From Taxillus chinensis (Eukaryota > Streptophyta > Magnoliopsida > Santalales > Loranthaceae): a stretch of 64,000 nucleotides of DNA. The translations under genes were made by a program, and so were the position numbers. This document shows, piece after piece, positions 10,614-22,041 of this stretch. The stretch covers positions 11,772,078 through 11,836,077 of the forward strand of contig CM042088.1 of NCBI GenBank assembly GCA_023512835.1, in the 5' to 3' direction. Under the pieces are notes generated by a model. That model saw only the letters and a list, made by a program, of their open reading frames with translations, was not told the DNA's origin and ran no database searches. Each line of letters begins with the position of its first letter. Within the stretch, counting starts at the first letter, position 1.

Positions 10614-13600
10614 GATGGCTACCAACAAAGAGCGCATTGAACATCGAAGCAGATTTTGGTACTCTCCAAGATAGCTTCAGCCGCATGGAAGTTGGAGTTC
10701 ATGACAAACTTCGACAAATTGAAGATGCAATCAGCAAAATATCAGGCGCTCCCTCAAGCATTCCCAATCCACAAACAGGCCAGACCTCAAATGGTCGGAC
10801 TCAAGAACCAGACCAGGGAAGGCGACCCATGTTCGATTCTAAATTGGCGAAATTAGAATTTCCAAGGTACTCCGGAGACGATCCAACTGAATGGTTTACA
10901 CGAGTGGAACAATTCTCTGAGTACCAGGGTACCTTAGAAACACAAATAGTGTCCTTGGCATCATTTCATCTGGCAGGAGAAGCGAACCAGTGGTGGCAAT
11001 GGTTACGCAGGGCATATCGTGAGGAAAACAGGGAGGTCACATGGGAAGGTTTCGTCAAAGAGCTGTGGTCACGCTTCGGCCCTACTGATTGTGAGGACTT
11101 TGACGAATCATTATCAAAAGTCAAGCAAATCAATTCCCTACGAGACTATCAAAAGGAATTTGAAAGGTTGGGCAACAGGGTACAAGGATGGACCCAAAAA
11201 ACACTGGTAGGGACATTCATGGGAGGGCTTAAGGCTGAAATTTCCGATGGCATCCGGATGTTCAAGCCTCGGTCATTGAAGGAAGCTATTAGCCTCGCAC
11301 GTATGCGGGATGAACAACTCTCGCGACAAAGGAGAATCTCCAAACCAATAAGTAAGCAAATGACAGACGCACAACCCCCAACTAACGTTAAGGCAAGTAC
11401 TTCTTTCAAGAGGCTGTCATGGGATGAAATGCAGCGAAGGAGAGCACAAGGATTGTGTTTTAACTGTGATGAAAAGTTCACTGCGGGGCACAAGTGTCGG
11501 GGGCCTCAATTGTTACTCCTCGAAGGTGAAAGCCAGGGCTCTGACGACGAGGACTCTAGGAGTGAAAGAACTCCTCAAGCTGAGATATCCTTGCACGCAC
11601 TCACTGGTTGGTCCCCACACAAAACCATGCGGGTGATGGCAAGAATTGGGACCCAAACCATGGTGGTTCTAATTGACAGCGGATCAACTCACAATTTTAT
11701 TAGCCTTAAGCTGGCAAACCAACTACAGCTTAGAGTCCAACCAACCAAGACTTTTGACGTTAAAGTAGCCAGCGGGACACCCCTCAAGTGCCAGGGAAGA
11801 TTTGAAGACGTGACAATTCATTTGAATGGTATACCTTTCACTCTTACTCTATACGCCCTACCATTAATTGGGCTGGATTTGGTTCTTGGTGTTAGTTGGT
11901 TAGAACAACTAGGAACCGTGGTGTGCAATTAGAAGAATCAAACTATGGAATTCCAGTGGGATAACGAAGTCCAAAAACTCCAAGGAATGGGAGCACCGAC
12001 CATAAAGGAGGCAACTCTAAAAGCCATCAATAAAGGAGGGCGACAAACAGGGTCCATAATTGCCCTCACCTTTGAAGATGGCGTTATTGAAGGCCAGCAT
12101 GCAGTACAACCGGAAATGCAACAATTATTGCAACAATTTAAGGATATTTTCAACGAGCCGACACAGCTTCCACTGATCAGAGAAATTGCTCATCCTATTA
12201 AACTAAAGGAGGGAAGTGAACCGGTCAATGTGAGGCCCTACAGGTATGCCTATTTTTAAAAAGCTGAAATTGAAAAACAAGTTCAAAACATGCTCAAATT
12301 GGGACTTGTAAAACCAAGTACTAGTCCTTTCTCATCTCCTGTTTTGTTGGTAAAGAAAAAGGATGGGTCATGGCGATTTTGCACCGATTATCGAGCTTTA
12401 AATGCAGTAACCATAAAAGATAGATTCCCTATTCCAACTGTAGAGGACATGCTCGATGAGCTCCATGGAGCCACCTATTTCACTAAGCTTGACCTGCGGG
12501 CAGGCTATCACCAAGTGAGAGTAAATCCGGATGATGTCCACAAAACTGCCTTTCGCACCCATAATGGCCATTACGAATATTTAGTCATGCCCTTTGGCCT
12601 TTGCAATGTCCCATCAACATTCCAAGCCATTATGAATTCAATTTTCAGCTCCTATCTTCGTCAATTCATTTTGGTTTTCTTTGATGATATTTTAATTTAC
12701 AGTCCCAATTGGAATGTGCATATTGAACATGTTAAGATAGCTTTTGAAATATTAAGGCAGCACCAGTTTTTTGTCAAACTCAACAAATGTGTCTTTGGAT
12801 CACAAGAGCTGGAATATTTGGGTCACATTGTTACTCCTCAAGGGGTCAAGGTTGATCAACAAAAAATTGATGTCATGGTGAATTGGCCTAAACCCACTAA
12901 TGTCTCTGAATTGCGTGGTTTTCTAGGCTTAACTGGCTATTACAGGAAATTTGTCTGCAATTATGGCATCATTGCACGACCCCTTACCAATTTACTCAAA
13001 AAGGGGCAATTTGGATGGGATGCCGCAGCGGAAACTGCCTTTGGTCAGCTCAAAGCGGCCATGACGACTACACCAACACTTGCGCTGCCCAATTTTCAGG
13101 CTCCATTTATTATCGAGACCGATGCATCTGGTGGAGGGATAGGAGCAGTCTTGTGCCAGCAAGGACAACCCATTGCCTATATGAGTCGAGCTTTGGGTAC
13201 CAACAAACTTACTTTATCAATTTATGAAAAGGAAATGCTGGCCATTATTCATGCAATTCAAACATGGCGTCCATACTTGCTAGGCAACAAATTTTATATC
13301 CACACAGATCAAAAGAGCCTCAAGTTTCTAATGGAACAGCGCATTACGACGCCTGAGCAGCAGAAATGGGTGTCAAAACTACTAGGATATGATTATGAAA
13401 TTCGTTACAAGCCTGGTAAAGAGAACGGGGCAGCAGATGCTCTTTCTAGGGTGGTGGGCAGTCCTAGCCTAAATGCTTTGTTTACACCCCACTCTTCTAT
13501 TTGGGATGCCATTAAAAATGCAGCTAAGACAGATCCATTTATGCAGAAAATTCAGCAATTGGCAGCAAACAGCCGCGGACATCCATACAAAATGCAGAAT

Positions 13601-13788
13601 GGGTTGGTGTTTTACAAAAATCGGGTCGTGGTGCCCCCACAGTCAGACATCGTACAACAATTGTTAAAAGAATTCCATGACTCCCCTAGTGGTGGCCATT
13701 CAGGGGTGTTGAGGACGTGTAAACGCTTGTCTCAACAGTTTTATTGGCCATCAATGTATGCAACAGTCCACAAGTATATTGCCGCTTG
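10614..13788 (+). pseudogene. Chromovirus gag-pol, 5' part (gag to integrase zinc finger)
   Basis: The probable Gag start is ATG 10614 (MATNKERIE); a one-base frame change near 10634-10640 links it to the long frame from 10637. Visible in order: a retrotransposon Gag domain (WFTRVEQF, then LAGEANQWWQW), a zinc knuckle (CFNCDEKFTAGHKC), aspartic protease (VLIDSGSTHNFIS), reverse transcriptase (MPFGLCNVPSTFQ; VFFDDILIYS with the catalytic DD), RNase H (ETDASGGGIGAVL) and the His pair of the integrase zinc finger (EFHDSPSGGHSG). Two in-frame stops, TAG at 11930 and TAA at 12257, lie at expected Trp and Gln positions. The frame is cut at 13788 by the nested insertion; translation beyond that is LTR sequence. 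It is not functional as it stands. Confidence 0.92.
13784..13788. other. Target site duplication GCTTG (left)
   Basis: GCTTG precedes the TG of the nested element's LTR and is repeated at 22042-22046, just after its other end. Five bases is the normal Ty3 duplication size. Confidence 0.9.
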
Positions 13789-15554
13789 TGTCACGCCCCG
13801 GATTTCCAACCCGAGGAAACCGGTACGTGACTCCCCATTCACCCACACGGAGGGCAATGGGGTTGGATTACTGGATGCCACACAAGCAAGTCTAACAATT
13901 ACAATAAATCAAATAAGCCACATCTTTATTTAATTCCAAAACATCAAAGGTTCATAAAACAACCAAGTCCCTGATTACAGTTCAATCCCTTAGTACATTC
14001 CCCTCCCTGGGGTTACATAAATCATAAAAGTACATTACTGAAATGAACAATAAAGTGGAGAGGGTCTTCCACCTTGGTGTATCCACCTAATGCCTGTAAG
14101 TCCCTGGAAAACAAACAAACACAAGAGGAGGGGTGAGCAACCACGGCTCGGTAGGGATCATGTCTCCCAAACCCATCCCATGTTCCTAGCATCTACATGC
14201 CATGTGTACAAGTGCAGTGTCGTGATACAATAATTTCAACAGACATAATAACGATCACATCAACAATTTACAATCTTCCACCGCCACACGAGCTAACACT
14301 TTAACCACAAGTGAATTAACCGCCTCTTCAGGCCAAGTTATTTAACCGCCTCTTCAGGCCAAGTGATTTAACCGCCTCTTCAGGCCAAGTGATTTAACCG
14401 CCTCTTCAGGCCAAGTTCTTTAACCGCCTCTTCAGGCCAGATACCACAGTCAAGCACACAACACACATGGTCACTCAAGCATACAACCAAACACTTGGTG
14501 TGCACCCGTTCACAAGCGCACAAACCCAACCATTCAGGCCATAGAGCAAACATCCAGATACATACATACACTAAACCACAAGTCCAGTCACACGGACATA
14601 TTACCAAACACTTAATGGGCATATACACACGACTAAGTTCACACAAGCATTTCATCAAACATGTAGCAGGCATGTCATACAGGCATTTTATCAAACACTT
14701 TTCATGCATCACAAAAACACCAGAAACACCACAATCGCCATTGAAGGCTAACATTCATATAGGAGGTCACACCTATATGAATTTACATATAAATAATATA
14801 ACAGATATAACTCATATTCTGCCCTAGGACCCTAGGACGAGAGGAGGATTTAGGAAGAACAGAATCCCTACCTTAAAACAGATCTTCCTTGCTCTCGCGC
14901 TAAACGCCGTCCTCCCCACGCAAGATGCCCCAGGCAAAGAACCAAAGAACTCCCCTTCCTTCTCTCTCTCTAGCTCTCTCTCTCTCACGACGGCCGCAAG
15001 CAGCGCGAAGAGAACCCTAAACCTAAAACAGAGAGCTTCTCCTCCTTATATAGACAACACAACATCAAAATGACGTAGTTTTGATTAAGTGAATCCCAAA
15101 GATCAAAACGACGTAGTTTTGATCACACAAGTTAGCACCTTTCCGCACCCATATGGGCCAAAATACTCAGAATTTCAACATGGTCCTTTGGAGAAAGTTC
15201 CTTAGAATGTCAAAACCAAGGGAACCATGTAAAAATATGCTTGCACGCCAATTTGCACGTGAATTCCCCAATTCACGTGCAACTCCATATGCACTCCAAA
15301 TGCTCTCAAACTTCACCCCTAGCCTCCTTGCATCATTTAGAAGACAACCACACTTGCACGTGAATTGGACCCATATCACGTGCACCTCACATACATGTCC
15401 ATTTGGCCTGAAAATTCCGTGGTAGATAGAGGACATCATTCTAAGCATCTTTCCTTTTGCACGTGAATTCATTGGAGTCCATTTACTAGGTCAAAATCTA
15501 GAAAAACTCTACTCAGGAGGCAAAACCGACTAACTCAAGGTACGGGTCCTTACA
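13789..15554 (-). repeat. 3' LTR (1766 bp) of the nested element
   Basis: In plus coordinates it runs from TGTCACGCCCCGG to GGGTCCTTACA. It holds five CACGTG boxes, two ACGT-core palindromes, a TATA box, a CT-rich leader and five 26-bp tandem units containing TTAACCGCCTCTTCAGGCC (about 14316-14440). Its partner at 20250-22041 has six such units. Confidence 0.92.
15047..15465 (-). promoter_or_regulatory. LTR U3 promoter of the nested element (3' copy)
   Basis: CACGTG is present at 15256, 15274, 15357, 15377 and 15460. The palindromes are at 15064-15085 and 15102-15123 and the TATA box (complement) at about 15047-15053. Spacing matches the plus-strand copy at 2542-2960, so the cassette is a stable property of the family. 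Confidence 0.6.
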
Positions 15555-15570
15555 TCCTCTCCCCCTTAAG
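15555..15570 (-). other. Polypurine tract of the nested element
   Basis: The complement is CTTAAGGGGGAGAGGA, identical to 2435-2450, adjoining the 3' LTR. Confidence 0.85.
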
Positions 15571-18500
15571 ACTTTTCGTCCTCGAAAAGAAATGACATAA
15601 GAGGAAAACAAACACAAGCTACCCATTTGCCACACGGCGAGCCACAACACCCAAATGGGTCATACACCACACACAAGACAACAAAGACATAACAAGTACC
15701 ACCATAATCCATAACCACAATAATGCACATAACACATGTCCACATGGCACGAATACACATCTCAAGGCACATCACAAATAAGAACATGTCAAGACAATAC
15801 AAATACATCAACTAATACAAGAAAACACATCACAAGAAAACATCACTATCCCTTGGCCAACACCACCTCCCACGCTTAAGATTGTTCGTCATCGAACAAT
15901 TCCGGTGCTACTCACGCATCACGGACTTACGTTCCCATGTCTCCTTCGCAGGACATGCCGTCCTCGAAAAGACAACACACCTTCCATAACGCACAAGCCG
16001 ATGCACCTTGCCCACAACCATCCACATACCTGCGATCGAAGATATCACACAAAAACACACATAACACGTGTCGAAGTAATTACATGGCACGACGGTGTGA
16101 GACATATACTCCCATCCCCAACACGTTTAACAAATCACCTCGGTCACAGATCAACTCACAAAGACAAACACTACCGCACATTTAATGTTCCACTGCCCAT
16201 CCGCCAACACCATACAAACACATCCGTTGGAAGTTCCCTCACAACCTTCCCACCTTTGGACTTTTCGTCCTCGAAAAGAGAAACCCAATTGCAAACACCA
16301 CAATGAGATCAAAGCAATACAAAATGCATTAACAAATACTAACATTGTTAGTACGCTCCAAAGGAGTACCTCCATTTAGCCAACACTAGCGTAACACGCA
16401 AGAGCATATCAAGAACTAGAGCGTAGTTAAGTAGCGCGCCGACAACAACTCATGTGAGCAAGTCGACAACAGTGAGGTCGAGAAACCTCCCACAAATTCG
16501 CTAAGACCCCAACAACCGAACAAGGCCAACACCATTAGCCTACGCGCGTCACAATAGAACCAACACTCCCCAATTAACGGTACCCCAACGGGAACCCGCG
16601 ACACCCCGGATGTAGACCTCACCTTTACAAGAAGCACCAGGAGGCCACAATGAAAAACAAATAAACGGGATAAGAGCATGATGTAAACCACAATCACGAG
16701 TGCCACATTTGATATCACCACAAGCCAGACCAAAGATCACAACGGAATCCCCTCACGCGAACGTAGAACAGGCTTAGGGATCCGAAGAATACATCTGCTA
16801 GCAAGCCACATTAAAACCCAACCAGGACCAATGATGGCTTGCCACGCTGACAATCCAGGGCACACGACTATACTAGGATGAAGTTTCCATTTGGTTACGA
16901 TCAACATGATGCCCAATGGAGCCCAGGGATGACAAATTCAGGTACCAGGCACAACCACGGCAAGACTAAAAACTACGATCGGGCTAACACCGGTCACCAA
17001 CGGTAAGAATCTACCAAAGAATCCCATGAACCGAACGCCACACAAATAACACCTCTCGACTTCGGTCGGATAGGGATCCACCAAGGTCCCACACGGCCTT
17101 CACGAACCGAGGCTTCGTTACAACCCAAGTGATAACGCCTTACTCGATCAACAGACATTCCATGCGATAGGAATCCTTTGACGATGGGTAGGTACCAACA
17201 ACATAGTTCTCTCCACCATGGAAAACTCTCCTACCTGCAACATGACAACAACGGAATCCTCTCGTGTCACCACTCACAGTCACAAGGGAATCTCCCACCA
17301 TCTCCGCCATACCAACCATCACGTTCTATTCCTACACACCAATGAAACACTCAAATGGGCCCAGAAATACTCAGGCTTTAACCTCGGTTCATCGTGGTCA
17401 CTACAATTCCTCCGGGTAGGCATAAGAAACAAGACATGCAAACTCCTGATTCGGGACTTCCACGTTACTCCCAAACACCCCAACACCTTGATGGCATGAA
17501 CCATCTCACTTACCCCGTTATACCGCACCTGAAAGGTTTCCAAGGAGTACGGATGGAGGTCATCCGTCTACCACCACCGCTCTAAAACATACACCTTTGT
17601 GACATCCGTCCGACATAAATCTCTCCTCAAGGAGTAGCACTAACACCCCGTCCAAGCAAAAATGTCACAACCGACTCAACTCTGGGCATCAAACAACCTT
17701 TTTCCAAGACAACAACACTTTAATATTTAGCTTAGCCGGCCATCGCACTAGACAAGGTATAACATACACAACATCACCTAGAACACTCTCCTTCATCCTC
17801 ACACCACATTTAATATTCTAATACACTACACCTCATCCTTCTCTACGCACATGTCACAACACCCACATGTAGTAACTCTGTTGTATACCTTTACCACGAA
17901 TGCAATACATACAACAATACAATACCAAATTTCCAGCACATTTGCAACACAAGCAACGGAACACAGGACACCTGACGAGTAGAACGTACCAGCCTTACAC
18001 CTTCTCTCCTCCTCTAAGCCTACTCCTACAAGATACGAACCGAAGGAATGGCCCTACCACGCAAAAGCACACCCTTAGTCCCTAGAGAAAGATAGCCCGA
18101 ACAAGGCCTGCCAAATCTCACTTGCTTACCTCGTTTTACCAAGTTGATGCACCGGGCATAACCCTCAAAACCCACTCATAGCCGATAGTTGAGCTCCAGA
18201 ACACTTCACATTTTACACGTGTGCATCCCCATTTCACAACATGTTCTAAGAACATCACTCATGGTCTTTCACACTCGACAAACATGGCCACTGCTTGACC
18301 ATCTGAGAACCCAGAACACCCATATAGTTATTAACCAGAACTTGCAACGACCACTCTAGCCAACAAGATAACGCTTCAAAGACTCTAAGAGCAAGCTATA
18401 CTAGCTGCGTTTTCCCCTCAACCACAACGCTTGGAAAAGAAAGGTAACCATAGGAATATCCCTTTTAAGCAGTACTCCAACACACACCTCTATCCGCTGA

Positions 18501-19047
18501 AGAACATATTTCTATTAATCAAGGTTGCCAAGGAGGTGTCACACAATAACCCACAAGCCATCACCTCACACCTCAAGCTCTACTAGCTAGTCAGTCTAAA
18601 TTCCCTCCCACTAGAAAAAAGGTTACCACAAGATTTGGTTACTTTGATTATCCACATGTGCCAAAATTGAATATCACTCACTTATAAAATCAACACCCAG
18701 GTACTCATTAGTTACTTATTATTCTTCTAGCGTTATAAATCTATATTTACTCTTTTTACTTATTTATTCCCTAACAGGTCACCAACCACATCCATTCAAA
18801 ATGCTAACTCAAACGGGACATGATAAAGTCCACCCTGCCTCACGTAACTAGTACGAGACTCAACCGACAACCCACCAAAGGGGCACGATACCACCAATGA
18901 AGTTCTGTCTTGCTTTTCCACTGGCCTCACCTGGGTAGTCCTCCCGCCTCCAAATCGGGACTCGGCGTTGAGCTTTACCCCTAGCTCGCCGAGCCAATCC
19001 CCTAGCATCACTTCCGGTCCTACTAAAACAGATCGTACGAAGACGTC
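15571..19047 (-). other. ORF-poor internal region of the nested element
   Basis: There are only short, unrelated reading frames and no retroelement enzyme motif that I can find. The part up to about 17925 is collinear with 1-2450 in complement. Three hairpin-like sites, 15572-15589, 15882-15899 and 16261-16278, each lie next to a purine-rich run on the minus strand. The remainder of the internal region, to 20235, is also non-coding apart from the zinc-knuckle relic, and it becomes AT-rich around 19620-19700. Confidence 0.6.
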
Positions 19048-19287
19048 CTACTTTTCCACGAGGCGACACCGGTCATGCTCCTTGGCACACTCTCTGTTCC
19101 AGTGCCCCGGTTGTCCACAACAAGCGCAATCTTTTGAGAAACAGGACTCAAACGGGGGGGGTGTTGAGGGCGACGGCTCTCCTGGCGTACCTCGCTCCTG
19201 ATCGGTTGTCGAATCGCATCCCTCACCTCTCGGAATAATCGAGCTCAAGACGCCAACCTCTCGCCGTGATTTGTCTATCACCTTCAC
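19048..19287 (-). pseudogene. Gag zinc-knuckle relic
   Basis: An open stretch of 79 codons contains CACCGQPGHWNREC, a perfect C-x2-C-x4-H-x4-C zinc knuckle at about 19128-19087 on the minus strand. It is preceded by Pro/Ser-rich sequence, as is common near Gag knuckles. The knuckle normally binds retroelement RNA during packaging. There is no flanking capsid-like or protease sequence in frame, so I read it as a remnant of an ancestral gag. The start codon is uncertain. Confidence 0.6.
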
Positions 19288-20235
19288 CTGCGGCTCTCTC
19301 TCACTTGCCCAACCTGGGTCGCGGCCTCCTCTGTTACCTCAATAGTCGCACGGCTTATAGTTTCCGAAACATTGGTTAAGCGAAAAGATAGTGCTCCAGT
19401 TAACACTAAATGATCCCAACAATCGCAAGACCACTACCGACTAAGCAGCTTAAGCTATAGCACGCATTATTACCACACAAATTTACAAATTTACCAAACA
19501 AATCTCACAGACTATACAAATTTACACTCCACCACATTGCTCATAACCTTGTTTATTGCACACCATGCCAAACAAATTTACACTCCATCGGCTTAACACA
19601 TGCTCAATCCTTCACGGAACACCAACATTATTACATATTTAATTTAATGTATTTATTTATTTTTTCTTGATTATTATTATTTTATTTTATTAACGGTTCA
19701 CATTTCACAATCTTCACGTTCGCAAGTACTCGGTTCAATACCACAAATTCTTTTCCATGTTTTCATGCTCGAACCATCACAAAATTTCGAGTTGCACAAT
19801 TGAAATTTTATCATGTTCAAACCTTTTATCCATGCAATTACACACACCTGCACACATTTCGGTTCTCATTAAACCACATTGCACAAGCATCCATTCCATA
19901 AGCACACGGTTCGGTTAAACAAGGACCTTTCCTTGTAGTCATGCTCAAGGTACTTCAAATAAAATCGAGTTGCACGCTTCTCACCTTATCACATTATTCA
20001 TATTTTTCTTTTATCACAATTAAAATTTTCACAGGTATCCACACCTTCACATACAACAACCAATGCAACTAGTGCCCTAATGCCAATGCATGCAAATCCT
20101 ACCACAAGACCGGGCTACCCCAAGTACACCTTGGAGGCTCAAAGAGGACCATGTTAATCAGGCATGTCCCTCTAGGCTCCTCCAAAGGACTCAAGATAAC
20201 CAAGTCCGCCCACTACCCTAGGCCAACTAGACCAT

Positions 20236-20246
20236 GCTCGATACCA
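20236..20246 (-). other. Primer binding site of the nested element
   Basis: The minus strand reads TGGTATCGAGC three bases inside the 5' LTR. It resembles the initiator tRNA-Met site TGGTATCAGAGC but has lost or changed bases near its 3' end. Confidence 0.7.
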
Positions 20247-20249
20247 TAT

Positions 20250-22041
20250 TGTCACGCCCCGGATTTCCAACCCGAGGAAACCGGTGCGTGACTCCCCATT
20301 CACCCACACGGAGGGCAATGGGGTTGGATTACTGGATGCCACACAAGCAAGTCTAACAATTACAATAAATCAAATAAGCCACATCTTTATTTAATTCCAA
20401 AACATCAAAGGTTCATAAAACAACCAAGTCCCTGATTACGATTCAATCCCTTAGTACATTCCCCTCCCTTGGGGTTACATAAATCATAAAAGTACATTAC
20501 CGAAATGAACAATAAAGTGGAGAGGGTCTTCCACCTTGGTGTATCCACCTAATGCCTGTAAGTCCCTGGAAAACAAACAAACACGGTAGGAGGGGTGAGC
20601 AACCACGGCTCAGGTAGGGATCATGTCTCCCCAACCCATCCCATGTTCCTAGCATCTACATGCCATGTGTACAAGTGCGGTGTCATGATACAATAATTTC
20701 AACAGACATAATAACGACCACATCAACAATTTACAATCTTCCACCGCCACACAGCTAACACTTTAACCACAAGTGAATTAACCGCCTCTTCAGGCCAAGT
20801 TATTTAACCGCCTCTTCAGGCCAAGTGATTTAACCGCCTCTTCAGGCCAAGTGATTTAACCGCCTCTTCAGGCCAAGTGATTTAACCGCCTCTTCAGGCC
20901 AAGTTCTTTAACCGCCTCTTCAGGCCGATACCACGATTCAAGCACACAACACACATGGTCACTCAAGCATACAACCAAACACTTGGTGTGCACCCGTTCA
21001 CAAGCGCACAAACCCAACCATTCAAGGCCATAGAGCAAACATCCAAGATACATACATACACTAAACCACAAGTCCAGTCACACAGACATATTACCAAACA
21101 CTTAATGGGCATATACACACGCTAAGTTCACACAGGCATTTCATCAAACATGTAGCAGGCATGTCATACAGGCATTTTATCAAACACTTTTCATGCATCA
21201 CAAAAACACCAGAAACACCACAATCGCCATTGAAGGCCAACATTCATATAGGAGGTCACACCTATATGAATTTACATATAAATAATATAACAAATATAAC
21301 TCATATTCTCGCCCTAGGACCCTAGGACAAAGGAGGATTTAGGAAGAACAGAATCCCTACCTTAAAACAGATCTTCCTTGCTCCCGCGCTAAACGCCGTC
21401 CTCCCCACGCAAGATGCCCCAGGCAAAGAACCAGTACTCCCCTTCCTTCTCTCTCTCAGCTCTCTCTCTCTCTCCACGACGGCTGCGGCAAGAACAAGAG
21501 AACCCTAAACCTAAAACAGAGAGCTTCTCCTCCTTATATAGACAACACAACATCAAAACGACGTAGTTTTGATTAAGTGAATCCCAAGATCAAAACGACG
21601 TAGTTTTGATCACACAAGTTAGCACCTTTCCGCACCCATATGGGCCAAAATACTCAGAATTTCAACATGGTCCTTTGGAGAAAGTTCCTTAGAATGTCAA
21701 AACCAAGGGAACCATGTAAAAATATGCCTGCACGCCAATTTGCATGTGAATTCCCCAATTCACGTGCAACTCCATATGCACTCCAAATGCTCTCAAACTT
21801 CACCCCTAGCCTCCTTGCATCATTTAGAAGACAACCACACTTGCACGTGAATTGGACCCATATCATGTGCACCTCACATACATGTCCATTTGGCCTGAAA
21901 ATTCTGTGGTAGATAGAGGACATCATTCTAAGCATCTTTCCTTTTGCACGTGAATTCATTGGAGTCCATTTACTAGGTCAAAATCTAGAAAAACTCTACT
22001 CAGGAGGCAAAACTGACTAACTCAAGGTACGGGTCCTTACA
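20250..22041 (-). repeat. 5' LTR (1792 bp) of the nested element
   Basis: It has the same ends and organisation as 13789-15554. It has six rather than five 26-bp CCGCCTCTTCAGG units (about 20770-20928), and the 26-bp net length difference between the LTRs equals one unit. Two G-boxes have become CATGTG (21743, 21864), while 21761, 21844 and 21947 keep CACGTG. The palindromes at 21552-21573 and 21589-21610 are intact. Confidence 0.92.

Larger units (their letters stand above)
13789..22041 (-). mobile_element. Complete ORF-poor LTR retrotransposon, 8253 bp, nested in integrase
   Basis: On the minus strand the order is 5' LTR (22041-20250), primer binding site (20246-20236), a 4.7-kb internal region, polypurine tract (15570-15555) and 3' LTR (15554-13789), with GCTTG duplicated on both sides. 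The only protein signal I recognise is a zinc knuckle at 19128-19087. No protease, RT or integrase motif was found on either strand. The structure has every cis signal needed for mobilisation but no enzymes, so it is best called non-autonomous. The LTRs look very similar, consistent with a recent insertion. Confidence 0.9.

Noticed and set aside
15555..20249. Possible hidden pol in the nested element's internal region
   Set aside because: I looked for DD(I/L)L, HPQTDG, DSG and TDASG-type motifs in the available minus-strand and plus-strand frames and found none beyond the zinc knuckle.
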